Below, piece after piece: positions 16,914 through 25,641 of a stretch of 28,887 nucleotides of DNA. The stretch comes from Lachnospiraceae bacterium. GTDB taxonomy: Bacteria; Bacillota_A; Clostridia; Lachnospirales; Lachnospiraceae. Position numbers and translations under genes: made by a program. Position 1 is the first letter of the stretch. Each line of letters begins with the position of its first letter. The stretch spans positions 1-28,887 of the forward strand of contig JAFXWR010000189.1 of the NCBI GenBank assembly GCA_017542725.1. Reading direction: 5' to 3'. Below the pieces are notes generated by a model. It saw only the letters and a list, made by a program, of their open reading frames with translations, ran no database searches and had not been told where the DNA came from.

Positions 16914-17002
16914 AAATTAAAATAATTTTACTCGTTTTTTAGGAAAAATATAGATTCTTAAAGAATGTGAGTAATTTTATAAAAATATTTTAGGAGGGTT
17001 CT

Positions 17003-18385
17003 ATGGAAAAACTTTTCAAACTTAAAGAGAAAGGCACAGATGTAAGAACTGAGTTAATTGCTGGATTAACAACTTTTATGGCAATGGCTTATATTTTAGC
17101 AGTTAACCCAAGCATTTTATCAGCATCTGGTATGGATGCAGGATCAGTCTTTAGCGCTACTGGTGTTGCATCAGCAATTGCATGTTTCCTTATGGGACTA
17201 ATTGGTAACTTCCCATTTGCACTTTCAGCTGGTATGGGACTTAATGCTTACTTCACTTACTCAGTTGTAATGGGACTTGGGGTTTCATGGCAAGTTGCAC
17301 TTGCAGCTGTATTTATAGAAGGTGTAATTTTCCTTTTACTTTCAGTTGTAAATGTAAGAGAAGCAATGTTTGAAGCTATTCCACTTTCACTTAAGAGTGC
17401 AGTTTCTGCTGGTATTGGACTTTTCATTACTATCATTGCACTTATCAACGCTAAAGTTCTACAAGCAAGTCAAAGTACAGTTGTATCACTTATTTCTTTC
17501 CACTCAGCATTTGACAAAGAGTACAATGTAATGGACTTACAAGTATGCTCTGCAGTTCTTTGCTTAATCGGAATTGTTATTACTGCTTATTTGGTACATA
17601 AAAAAGTAAAAGGAAATATACTTCTTGGAATTCTTATTACTTGGGTTTTGGGAATTATTGCACAAGTATTTGGAATTTACAGACCAAATCCAGAAGCAGG
17701 ATTTTATTCAGTAATACCTAGTAAAGTATTTGCATTGCCAGCATCTATGGCTCCAACATTTGGTGCATTTGTGAAGGGCTTTGGAGAAATAAAGTCTATA
17801 AGTTTAATCAATTTTATAGTTGTTGTTGTTTCATTCTTATTTGTAGATATATTTGATACACTTGGCACACTTATCGGATGTGCAAAAGCTGGTGGAATGT
17901 TAAATGAAAAAGGACGTCTTCACAATGTTAAGTATGCACTTTTTGCAGATGCAGTTGGTACTACAGTTGGTGCAGTTTGTGGTACATCAACTGTTACTAC
18001 ATTTGTAGAATCAGCATCTGGTATTGAAGCTGGCGGTAGAACAGGACTTACTGCTATTACAGTAGGAGCTTTATTCTTAGTCGCTATGTTTTTCTGGCCT
18101 ATATTTAGTGTTATCCCATCATTTGCAACTGCTCCAGCACTTGTAATTGTTGGATATCTTATGATGAAGCACGTTGTGGACATTCCTTGGGATGATGCTA
18201 CTGAATCAGTACCTGCATTCCTTGCAATCCTTGCTATGCCTTTCTTCTATAGCATTTCTGAAGGTATTGCATTTGGTATAATTTCTTACGTAGTTATTAA
18301 TTTAGTTTCTGGAAATGGAAAGAAAATTACACCTACATTATTTGTTATAGCAGTATTGTTTATTTTGAAATACATTTTGATTTAA
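17003..18385 (+). CDS. NCS2 family purine permease (AzgA/PbuG type)
   Basis: A 460-residue multi-pass transporter for hypoxanthine, guanine or adenine, driven by proton symport, placed in the cytoplasmic membrane. It begins with the family signature TDVRTELIAGLTTFMAMAYI, followed by NPSILSASGMD and FALSAGMGLNAYFTYSVV. Later come the substrate-site helix VDIFDTLGTLIGCAKAGG, with VGAVCGTSTVTTFVESASG and GGRTGLTAITVGALF. Length and hydrophobic profile (about 12-14 segments) are normal. A strong AGGAGGG site precedes the ATG. Its own promoter upstream and a terminator downstream make it a probable monocistronic unit or the end of the operon. Within the cluster it supplies the purine bases that ade, guaD and the dehydrogenases act on. 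Confidence 0.93.
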   Translation: MEKLFKLKEKGTDVRTELIAGLTTFMAMAYILAVNPSILSASGMDAGSVFSATGVASAIACFLMGLIGNFPFALSAGMGLNAYFTYSVVMGLGVSWQVALAAVFIEGVIFLLLSVVNVREAMFEAIPLSLKSAVSAGIGLFITIIALINAKVLQASQSTVVSLISFHSAFDKEYNVMDLQVCSAVLCLIGIVITAYLVHKKVKGNILLGILITWVLGIIAQVFGIYRPNPEAGFYSVIPSKVFALPASMAPTFGAFVKGFGEIKSISLINFIVVVVSFLFVDIFDTLGTLIGCAKAGGMLNEKGRLHNVKYALFADAVGTTVGAVCGTSTVTTFVESASGIEAGGRTGLTAITVGALFLVAMFFWPIFSVIPSFATAPALVIVGYLMMKHVVDIPWDDATESVPAFLAILAMPFFYSISEGIAFGIISYVVINLVSGNGKKITPTLFVIAVLFILKYILI

Positions 18386-18394
18386 TTAATTTAT

Positions 18395-18423
18395 TTGGAT
18401 GGGCTTTATGCCCATCCAATTTT
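18395..18423 (+). terminator. Intrinsic terminator after the purine permease gene
   Basis: A perfect 10-bp stem (TTGGATGGGC with GCCCATCCAA, 18395-18404 and 18410-18419) with a TTTAT loop is followed by TTTTCTTT. It starts ten bases after the permease stop codon. Confidence 0.9.
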
Positions 18424-18461
18424 CTTTAAAACTTTTTTGAAGTATAAAATGTTTAGAAACT

Positions 18462-20231
18462 ATGCGTAGATATTTTACGACAACAGAAGAGCGACTAAAA
18501 GATAGAGTACAAGTCGCAATGGGTAGAAGAAAAGCAGACCTTGTATTGAAAAATGCGAGCTTTATTAATTTGTTTTCTGAAAGGATAGAAAAGGCTGATA
18601 TTGCTATTTGTAGAAGACATATAGTAGGCATAGGTGAATATGAAGGGGAAGTTGAGGTAGATTGCAAAAACAAAATTGTTGCCCCATCATTTATTGATAG
18701 CCATATTCATCTTGAATCAGCGATGATAAGTCCGAGAAGTTTTAGAGATTTGGTGGTATGTCATGGTACAGCCGGAGTTATTGTTGACCCCCACGAGATT
18801 GCAAATGTTGCTGGGATAGATGGTATAAATTATATACTTAAGATGACTGAAGACCTTGACTTATTTGTTAGAGTGATGGTTCCATCTTGTGTTCCATCTA
18901 CACCTCTTGATGAGTCAGGTGCAACATTGACTGCTGATGACATAAAACCACTATATGATAATGATCGAATATATGGACTTGCTGAGATGATGAATGCATA
19001 CGGCTTGATACATTCTGATGAACAGTGTATAAAGAAATGTGTTGATGCTATAAATGCAGGAAAATTAATCGATGGTCATGCGCCAAGTGTAGTTGGAAAA
19101 CAATTGAATGCTTATCTGACATCAGCAATTTCAAGTGACCACGAGTGTTCAAATATAAAAGAAGCTATAGACAAACTTGAAAGGGGAATGTGGATACAGA
19201 TTAGAGAAGGAACAGTTTGCAAAGATTTAGATGCACTTATGGATCTCTTTAAGGCTCCATATCATAATCGATGTATGCTTGCAACTGATGATAGCCATCC
19301 TGATACCATTATAAATGAAGGTCATATAGATAAGATAGTTAGAATGGCAATAGCAAAAGGAGCAGACCCTATAAGAGCTATAAAGATGGGAAGTCTCAAT
19401 CCGGCACTTCACTATGGTTTAGACCATGTTGGTGCTATAGGAATAGGATATATGGCTAATCTAATCGTACTTGATGACCTTGAGACATTTAAAATTAATT
19501 CTTGTTATTTGGCTGGAAAAAAAGTTTCAGAATATAACAAAACTCTTCATAAGTATTCGGAAGATATGAACACTTTAGATAAAGAAGTGTTTAGGAGAGT
19601 ATATAATTCATTTAACTTAAACAATACAAAAGAATCGGATTTTGAAGTTAAAAAAACTGGAAATAAGGAGAGGGTTATTGAACTAATACCTGGTGGAGTT
19701 TTGACTAAAGAATCAACTCTTGATATTATAGAAAATAAAGATATGCCATATGGTGTTGACATTGATAGAAACATTGCAAAGATAGCAGTAGTTGAGAGAC
19801 ATCACAATACAGGACACATTGGCATAGGATTTATAAAAGGATACGGCATAAGACAAGGTGCTATTGCATCAAGTATAGGTCATGATTCGCACAACATAAT
19901 AGTTGTGGGTGTCAGTGATAAGGATATGGCTATGGCAGTCAATGCAGTAAAAAACAACAATGGCGGAATTGCAATTGTCTGCGATAGTGTATTGCTTGGA
20001 GATTTAAAACTTGAAGTAGCAGGGCTTTTGACTGAAAATGATGAAAGTTACGTTATTAGTAATCTTGAAAAATTAAAAGACATTGCATATTATGATTTGG
20101 GAGTTAAGAGAGACATAGACCCATTTATGACTCTTGCCTTTATGCAGTTGCCCGTAATACCAGAACTCAAGATTATACCAAAAGGTTTAGTAAGAGTTAG
20201 TGAACAAAAAATTGTAGATGCGATATATTAG
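18462..20231 (+). CDS. ade: Adenine deaminase
   Basis: A 589-residue adenine deaminase of the bacterial YicP/AdeC type, which converts adenine to hypoxanthine. The amidohydrolase core carries the metal motif DSHIHLESAM (H81, H83), VDPHEIANVAG, DGHAPSVVGKQLNAY, SSDHECSN and LATDDSHPDT with a catalytic Asp. The C-terminal adenine-deaminase domain (GFIKGYGIRQGAIASSIGHD; LPVIPELKIIP) is complete. The length is normal for the family. The start is not certain: no clear Shine-Dalgarno site lies before 18462, but the N-terminal residues look like family sequence. It follows the terminator of the permease, so it probably has its own promoter. It feeds hypoxanthine to the dehydrogenases upstream. Confidence 0.95.
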   Translation: MRRYFTTTEERLKDRVQVAMGRRKADLVLKNASFINLFSERIEKADIAICRRHIVGIGEYEGEVEVDCKNKIVAPSFIDSHIHLESAMISPRSFRDLVVCHGTAGVIVDPHEIANVAGIDGINYILKMTEDLDLFVRVMVPSCVPSTPLDESGATLTADDIKPLYDNDRIYGLAEMMNAYGLIHSDEQCIKKCVDAINAGKLIDGHAPSVVGKQLNAYLTSAISSDHECSNIKEAIDKLERGMWIQIREGTVCKDLDALMDLFKAPYHNRCMLATDDSHPDTIINEGHIDKIVRMAIAKGADPIRAIKMGSLNPALHYGLDHVGAIGIGYMANLIVLDDLETFKINSCYLAGKKVSEYNKTLHKYSEDMNTLDKEVFRRVYNSFNLNNTKESDFEVKKTGNKERVIELIPGGVLTKESTLDIIENKDMPYGVDIDRNIAKIAVVERHHNTGHIGIGFIKGYGIRQGAIASSIGHDSHNIIVVGVSDKDMAMAVNAVKNNNGGIAIVCDSVLLGDLKLEVAGLLTENDESYVISNLEKLKDIAYYDLGVKRDIDPFMTLAFMQLPVIPELKIIPKGLVRVSEQKIVDAIY

Positions 20232-20285
20232 TGTTACTATAACTCGCTCATACGTTAGTATATTATATTAAAAAGGAGATAAATT

Positions 20286-20666
20286 ATGTTAAAAGAAATT
20301 AAAACAAATGATGCACCAGCTGCTATAGGACCATATAGTCAAGCAGTTGCAGTAGGAAACTTTTTATTTGCTTCAGGGCAAATACCTGTAGACCCAGCAT
20401 CTGGAAATGTACCAGAGGGTATAGAGGCGCAGGCTGAGCAAAGCTGCAAAAATGTAGGAGCAATCCTTAAAGCAAATGGCATGGATTACTCAAATGTTGT
20501 TAAAACAACTTGTTTCCTTGCTGATATGGGAGATTTTGCAAAGTTCAATGAAGTATATGCAAAATATTTTAATGGAAGTGTAAAGCCAGCAAGAAGCTGT
20601 GTGGCTGTAAAAGCCATACCAAAGGGTGTACTTTGTGAAGTAGAAGTACTAGCTGTAAAGGAATAA
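20286..20666 (+). CDS. ridA: RidA family reactive intermediate/imine deaminase
   Basis: A 126-residue RidA (YjgF/YER057c/UK114) protein. RidA hydrolyses reactive enamines or imines made by PLP enzymes; related proteins near purine or pyrimidine genes act on unstable pathway intermediates. The family hallmarks are AIGPYSQAV at the N-terminus, LFASGQIPVDPASG, and the catalytic Arg in KPARSCVAVKAIPKG, ending CEVEVLAV. An AAAAAGGAG site precedes the ATG. It lies between adenine and guanine deaminase genes and is probably cotranscribed with guaD, which begins 12 bases later. Confidence 0.95.
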   Translation: MLKEIKTNDAPAAIGPYSQAVAVGNFLFASGQIPVDPASGNVPEGIEAQAEQSCKNVGAILKANGMDYSNVVKTTCFLADMGDFAKFNEVYAKYFNGSVKPARSCVAVKAIPKGVLCEVEVLAVKE

Positions 20667-20678
20667 TTATTATATACC

Positions 20679-21947
20679 ATGAAGGATTTTGCGTTAAAAG
20701 GAGACATTTTATATTCAAAGAGTTTAAATAAAGTTTCTCAACATGAGAATTCTTATTTGATTTGTATAAATGGAAAGAGTGAAGGCGTCTATAAGAAATT
20801 GCCGGCTAAGTACAAAGGAATAAAAGTCTATGACTATTCAGGATATCTCATAATACCTGGACTTGTAGATATGCATTTACATGCTCCGCAGTACATATTT
20901 ATTGGACTTCATATGGATATGAAGTTGCTTGACTGGTTAAATACCTACACATTCCCAGCAGAGGCAAAGTACAAGCAATTAAGTTTTGCAAAGAAAGCTT
21001 ATGATATATTTGTGAATGATTTAACTCATACTTCTACAACGAGATTTTCCATGTTTGCCACTATTCACAATGAAGCAACACTTTATCTTATGCATGAACT
21101 TGAGAAGATTGGCTTTAAAGGTTATGTTGGAAAAGTAAACATGGATAGAAATTCGCCAAAGTATCTTATTGAAACTACAAGTAAATCTGTAAAAGATACT
21201 TTAAGGTGGTTAGATGCGTGTGATGATTTGCAAAACATTAAACCTATCATCACTCCTCGCTTTATACCAACTTGTACTGACAAACTTATGAAAGAATTGT
21301 CTAAGATAATTGTGGATAAAAACGTACCCGTTCAATCTCATTTGTCAGAAACACGTGCAGAAATTGAATGGGTTAAGGAGTTGATGCCAAAGATACACTG
21401 CTACGAAGAAGGATATGACCAATATGGTATGCTGGGATCAACTACAAAATCTATAATGGCTCATTATGTATGGCCGGATGAAAAGGGTATAGAGCTTATG
21501 AAAAATGGCAATGTATGGGTAGCACATAGCCCTTCATCCAATCGAAATCTTTCATCAGGGATAGCTCCTATAGGTAGATATTTGAGAGAAGGTATAAAAG
21601 TTGGTCTTGCGACAGATGTTGCAGGTGGTTCTTACTTATCTATGTTTAGAGCGATTGAGGATGCTATAACAACATCAAAAATTAGAAATTGCTTATTTGA
21701 TGCAGAGTATTACAATGTCACTATTGAGCAAGCGCTATATCTTGCAACACTTGGAGGCGGAGAGTTTTTTGGAAAGGTTGGAAGTTTTGATAAGGGTTAT
21801 GAGTTTGATGCCATAGTTCTAAATGAGAGAGATATTCCGACGGTTCTTATGTCAGAACTTAATTTACTAGAGCGTTTTGAAAGATATATCTACAGGTCGC
21901 ATACGAATGTATATGCAAAGTTTATAGCTGGTAAAAAAATAGTATAG
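20679..21947 (+). CDS. guaD: Guanine deaminase
   Basis: A 422-residue zinc amidohydrolase that deaminates guanine to xanthine. The key segments are PGLVDMHLHAPQYIFIG (metal HxH) followed by DWLNTYTFPAEAKY, typical of guanine deaminases. Then come VQSHLSETRAEIEWV (His/Glu of the active site), VAHSPSSNRNLSSG and the late metal Asp in GLATDVAGGSYLSM. The C-terminus with FDAIVLNERDIP is normal. The Shine-Dalgarno site (AAAGGA) is in the end of ridA. The gene converges on a LysR gene and ends at a shared bidirectional terminator. Its product xanthine is a substrate for the xanthine dehydrogenases of the cluster. Confidence 0.95.
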   Translation: MKDFALKGDILYSKSLNKVSQHENSYLICINGKSEGVYKKLPAKYKGIKVYDYSGYLIIPGLVDMHLHAPQYIFIGLHMDMKLLDWLNTYTFPAEAKYKQLSFAKKAYDIFVNDLTHTSTTRFSMFATIHNEATLYLMHELEKIGFKGYVGKVNMDRNSPKYLIETTSKSVKDTLRWLDACDDLQNIKPIITPRFIPTCTDKLMKELSKIIVDKNVPVQSHLSETRAEIEWVKELMPKIHCYEEGYDQYGMLGSTTKSIMAHYVWPDEKGIELMKNGNVWVAHSPSSNRNLSSGIAPIGRYLREGIKVGLATDVAGGSYLSMFRAIEDAITTSKIRNCLFDAEYYNVTIEQALYLATLGGGEFFGKVGSFDKGYEFDAIVLNERDIPTVLMSELNLLERFERYIYRSHTNVYAKFIAGKKIV

Positions 21948-21985
21948 AAATGACAATTGGATTTAGTAGTTGTAAATAACAAAAT

Positions 21986-22011
21986 AAAAGCGACAGTTGC
22001 CTGTCGCTTTT
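21986..22011. terminator. Bidirectional terminator between guaD and the LysR gene
   Basis: An 11-bp perfect stem (AAAAGCGACAG with CTGTCGCTTTT, loop TTGC) is flanked by A-runs on one side and T-runs on the other, so it can end transcription from both strands. It overlaps the very end of the LysR gene region. Confidence 0.92.
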
Positions 22012-22944
22012 TTATTTTTTTCTTTTTTTAACTTCTGATTTATTGCTTAGTACATTTCCACCATTTATTACTGTAAGGAAGTCATTTAACTCTTTGCTAA
22101 TGTTGGTCTTGTTGTAAGCGTAACCGACGGAATACTTTGGAATCTTAAATTTGACTGGTATCTTAACTAGTTGCTTTTGGTCAAGTTCATCTTGTACAAA
22201 TTCTTCTATGACGCATGCAATTCCCACACCGTTTTTTGCAAAGTCAATCATAGATTCAGTATTATTAACTTCCATAATCTGCCTTGGGATTATCTTATTG
22301 CTTTCAAAAATCTTATCTATGTAGTCGCGAGTCGTGTTCTTTTTATCAAGAAGCAAGATGTTACCATTTGCAAAATAGTCAGGATTATTTGGAAATACTT
22401 TTGAGAAATATGACATATATTCCTTAGATGCTACGAAACAGTAGTGAATGTCAAGAAGAGGAACATACTCTATTTCTTTGTAATTTACATCGCTCTTATG
22501 TAAGAAAGCAAGGTCAATCTTTTTTTCAGTTAATTTTTCAAAACATTTAGTAGTGTGCATAGTAGTCACAGACAATCTAATATTTGGATGCTCCCTTGCA
22601 TATATACTTATGTAGGACATAAGAAGGTGTTTTACTAGGCTTTGAGAAGCGGCAATTCTTATGTGACCAAAATTTATATTGCTAAATGTCTTTAGTTTAA
22701 GTTCTGCATCATTTATATGGTTGAATGCAGTAGTTAGGTGCTCATAAAGTAATTTTCCCTCTGAAGTTAAATTTAAGCCAACTGTAGTTCTGTCAAAGAG
22801 CTTTACCCCAAGAGAATCTTCTAGTTTTTTTATAGATTTTGACACTGCTGGCTGAGAAATTAATAATATTCTCGAAGCCTTAGAAACATTTTCTGACTTT
22901 GCAACTTCATAAAATGTTTTATATTGCGTTAGTGATTGTTGCAT
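22012..22944 (-). CDS. LysR family transcriptional regulator
   Basis: A LysR-type regulator of 310 residues. The N-terminal winged helix-turn-helix is clear (TQYKTFYEVAKSENVSKAS, then SQPAVSKSIKKLEDSLGVKLF and LTSEGKLLYEH). The rest is the usual two-lobed effector domain (GHIRIAASQSLVKHLLMSY, then VKIPVKFKIPKYSVGYAYN). I placed the start at the ATG complementary to 22942-22944 because a GGGGGAA site lies a few bases upstream; a longer form from 22998 would add 18 residues without a site. It is convergent with guaD and divergent from the Mrp gene, so either the purine cluster or the mrp unit could be its target; the effector is unknown. Confidence 0.92.
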   Translation of the reverse strand: MQQSLTQYKTFYEVAKSENVSKASRILLISQPAVSKSIKKLEDSLGVKLFDRTTVGLNLTSEGKLLYEHLTTAFNHINDAELKLKTFSNINFGHIRIAASQSLVKHLLMSYISIYAREHPNIRLSVTTMHTTKCFEKLTEKKIDLAFLHKSDVNYKEIEYVPLLDIHYCFVASKEYMSYFSKVFPNNPDYFANGNILLLDKKNTTRDYIDKIFESNKIIPRQIMEVNNTESMIDFAKNGVGIACVIEEFVQDELDQKQLVKIPVKFKIPKYSVGYAYNKTNISKELNDFLTVINGGNVLSNKSEVKKRKK

Positions 22945-23010
22945 ACATTCCCCCATCTTAAAATGCTTTAAAATACTTAATTTTTTATATTTTATCATAT
23001 TTTTTAGTTG

Positions 23011-23039
23011 TTGTAAAATAGTTTTTATTATAGTATAAT
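23011..23039 (+). promoter_or_regulatory. Probable promoter of the mrp unit
   Basis: A perfect TATAAT (23034-23039) lies 17 bases after TTGTAA (23011-23016), within the 121-base spacer between the divergent LysR and Mrp genes. A GGAGGG ribosome-binding site follows before the ATG at 23066. Confidence 0.65.
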
Positions 23040-23065
23040 TATATAGTTAAATATGGAGGGAAAGT

Positions 23066-23899
23066 ATGAGCGAGTGTACACATAACTGTGATACTTGTTC
23101 GGCTAATTGTGCGAGCAAGGAACATAATATAGAGAAGTTAAAACTAGGTGAAGGCTCTAAAATAAAAAAAATAATTGGCATTTCATCTGGTAAAGGTGGT
23201 GTAGGTAAGTCATTTGTTACCTCACTTCTTGCAGCAGGACTTCAAAAAAAAGGATTTAAAGTTGGAATCTTGGATGCAGATATATTGGGTCCATCAATTC
23301 CAAAATCATTTGGCATTATAGAAAAAGATTTAATGGCAAATGAAAAAGGTCTTATGATTCCAAAAGTATCAAGGACTGGAGTAAAAATAATTTCTTCAAA
23401 TCTTCTACTTGAGGAGGACACACAACCTATCATTTATAGAGGTTCTCTTATAGCTGGACTTCTTCAACAATTTTATCAAGAAGTTGACTGGGGCGATTTA
23501 GATTTTCTATTTATAGATATGCCGCCAGGGACAGGAGATGTTCCACTAACCACATATCAATCAATTCCAATAGACAAAGTTATAATTGTAACATCACCAC
23601 AAAGTCTCGTGTCAATGATAGTTACAAAATCTATCAACATGGCAAACAAGATGGATATAGATATTTTTGGTGTCGTAGAAAATATGTCTTATGTTGTTTG
23701 CCCAAATTGTGAGACTAAGATAGAAATATTTGGCAAGAGCAACATAGATGAAGTCGCAGATGAAAATGATACAGAAGTAATTGCTAAGATTCCGCTTCGA
23801 GTTGAATACTCTAAGATGGTTGATGAGGGCATGATAGAGGATATAGATGTAAAAGAACTTGATGAATCACTTAATATGTTATCTAGGTTAATTAAATGA
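23066..23899 (+). CDS. Mrp/NBP35-type Fe-S cluster carrier P-loop ATPase
   Basis: A 277-residue cytoplasmic P-loop ATPase of the Mrp/ApbC family that carries and delivers iron-sulfur clusters. The N-terminus has four Cys (C4, C8, C11, C15), as in NBP35-like forms. The deviant Walker A is GKGGVGKS at residues 42-49. Further motifs are GILDADILGPSIPKSFG, IDMPPGTGDVPLT, and the paired Cys of CPNCETKIEIFG that bind the bridging cluster. The stop is TGA immediately followed by in-frame TAG; it is the only TGA stop among the complete bacterial genes here. The gene overlaps the downstream transporter by four bases (ATGA), indicating translational coupling. Demand for Fe-S clusters by the nearby dehydrogenases and YgfK is a plausible link but is inference. 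Confidence 0.93.
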   Translation: MSECTHNCDTCSANCASKEHNIEKLKLGEGSKIKKIIGISSGKGGVGKSFVTSLLAAGLQKKGFKVGILDADILGPSIPKSFGIIEKDLMANEKGLMIPKVSRTGVKIISSNLLLEEDTQPIIYRGSLIAGLLQQFYQEVDWGDLDFLFIDMPPGTGDVPLTTYQSIPIDKVIIVTSPQSLVSMIVTKSINMANKMDIDIFGVVENMSYVVCPNCETKIEIFGKSNIDEVADENDTEVIAKIPLRVEYSKMVDEGMIEDIDVKELDESLNMLSRLIK

Positions 23900-25590
23900 T
23901 AGAGCATTTTAGAAATTTATTTATATTTGTTGGCGGAGTAGGAATGTTCCTCTACGGCATGAAAACCATGTCGGACGGACTCCAAAAAGTTGCAGGACCA
24001 AAACTTGGAAATGTTTTAAAATTATTGACTGCCAATAAGTTTACAGCAATTGCAGTTGGTGCACTTGTAACAGTAGTTATACATAGTTCTGCAGCGACAA
24101 CTGTGATGGTTGTGGGTTTTGTAAATGCAGGAATAATAAAATTAAACGACGCTGTTGGTGTCATAATGGGAGCTAATATAGGTACGACTGCTACGTCATG
24201 GATTGTAGCGCTTGCAGAATTTGGAACAGCAGTTGAGATTTTTAAACCTGAGTTTTTTGCACCTATAGTTTTTGGAACAAGTGCATTGATATATGTATTT
24301 GCTAAAAAAGAAAAAACTAAAGTTACATCAAATATATTTGTAGGAATTGGACTTCTTTTTTTAGGACTCATATTTATGTCGACAGGTGTATCACCTTACG
24401 CGGAGTCTAAAATATTTAGAGATTCATTTGAAATATTGGGTAGAACTCCGATTTTAGCTATACTTGCCGGTGCTATTGTGACATTCATATTATCAAGCTC
24501 CACAGCATCAGTTTCTATATTACAGACCTTGGCACTTGCTGGTGCTGTGTCAAAATCTGCAGCTTGCTTTATAACAGTGGGACAAAATATAGGAACCTGT
24601 GTTACCACTATTATTTCATCAGCAAATAGTAGCAAGAATGGTAAGAGGACGGCACTTCTTCACTTATTATTTAACGTATTGGGTGGACTTATCTTTTCTC
24701 TATTGGTACTTATAGCTTATCCATTTGTAAAAGACTTCTTGGCAACTCGCATTACACTTTTTGAAATTTCACTTTTCCATACTGGGTTTAACATAGGAAA
24801 TACACTTATACTTTTACCGTTTTCAAATCTCATGGTTGACATAACTAAAAAGATAATTCCAGATAATGGTGAGGAAGAAGAAGACTTCAATCTTTCTGAG
24901 AAGACGCAGGCAATACTTGATGAGAGAATTTTAAATCAACCTGCAGTTGCTATATCTACAGTTAGAAACGAAGTTGTGTTCTATGCAAATTATGTACTTA
25001 AGAATTTGAAAAGAGCAACGAATTTGATTACAAAAGATAGAAATGAAGAATTAATTCGTGACGTAGTTACACATGAAGAGCAAATAGACAAAACCACAAA
25101 TATTCTAGTAACTTATCTTGCCAAGATAAATAATTTGAGCCTTAATGAGAAAGAGCATATGGAAGTAGAACATCTTATGTCTATCTGTAGTGATATAGAG
25201 CGAATAGGCGACCATGCAGAAAACATTTCTGAAAATGCGACGCAGATGTTAACCGATGAAGTGACATTTTCAAAGAAGGGCGCTGAAGAGATAGAAAACA
25301 TTATCAATATTACTCTTGAATCAGTTGAGAGTGCAATCAAGTGTATTAAAGGTAATGATAAAGAAGCAATTACCAATGTTAGGAAACTGGAAGAAGAAGT
25401 TGATAGACTTGAAGATGTCTATAGAGATAATCATATAAAGAGAATGAGCGTTGGAGAATGTAACACTATAGCTGGAATAGTATTCCTTGATATAATTGGA
25501 AATCTTGAGAGAGTTACAGATCACGCAAATAATCTTGCTGATTATAGAGAGGCTGAAGATATAAACAAAGTAATCATTATTAAGAAATAA
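23896..25590 (+). CDS. Na/Pi cotransporter family protein with PhoU-like domain
   Basis: A 564-residue sodium-dependent phosphate transporter of the NptA/YjbB type. Two inverted Na_Pi_cotrans repeats are seen: VVIHSSAATTVMVVGFVNAG with GVIMGANIGTTATSW in the first, and ILSSSTASVSILQTLALAG with ITVGQNIGTCVTTI in the second. The C-terminal third (from about residue 340) is a helical PhoU-like domain (LMSICSDIERIGDHAENISE; DIIGNLERVTDHANNLAD) with the paired E/DxxxD metal motifs. The start codon overlaps the mrp stop. The transport role and any signalling role of the PhoU part are from family knowledge. Cotranscription with mrp has no obvious functional reason. Confidence 0.93.
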   Translation: MIEHFRNLFIFVGGVGMFLYGMKTMSDGLQKVAGPKLGNVLKLLTANKFTAIAVGALVTVVIHSSAATTVMVVGFVNAGIIKLNDAVGVIMGANIGTTATSWIVALAEFGTAVEIFKPEFFAPIVFGTSALIYVFAKKEKTKVTSNIFVGIGLLFLGLIFMSTGVSPYAESKIFRDSFEILGRTPILAILAGAIVTFILSSSTASVSILQTLALAGAVSKSAACFITVGQNIGTCVTTIISSANSSKNGKRTALLHLLFNVLGGLIFSLLVLIAYPFVKDFLATRITLFEISLFHTGFNIGNTLILLPFSNLMVDITKKIIPDNGEEEEDFNLSEKTQAILDERILNQPAVAISTVRNEVVFYANYVLKNLKRATNLITKDRNEELIRDVVTHEEQIDKTTNILVTYLAKINNLSLNEKEHMEVEHLMSICSDIERIGDHAENISENATQMLTDEVTFSKKGAEEIENIINITLESVESAIKCIKGNDKEAITNVRKLEEEVDRLEDVYRDNHIKRMSVGECNTIAGIVFLDIIGNLERVTDHANNLADYREAEDINKVIIIKK

Positions 25591-25592
25591 AA

Positions 25593-25621
25593 TTGTTTCA
25601 ACTAAATTAATATATTATAAA
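25593..25621 (+). promoter_or_regulatory. Probable promoter of gap-pgk
   Basis: TTGTTT (25593-25598) and TATAAA (25616-25621) are 17 bases apart, just before the TGGAGGG ribosome-binding site of gap. The spacing is good but the hexamers are only moderate matches in AT-rich DNA. Confidence 0.4.
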
Positions 25622-25641
25622 ATTTTTGGAGGGAAAATATT

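Noticed and set aside
16882..17002. Purine riboswitch in the leader of the purine permease gene
   Set aside because: The leader has inverted repeats, but I cannot find the conserved purine-aptamer loop and junction sequences.
20235..20261. Imperfect inverted repeat (TACTATAAC...GTTAGTA) between ade and ridA as a terminator
   Set aside because: The stem is AT-rich and bulged and no T-run follows, so it is too weak to call.
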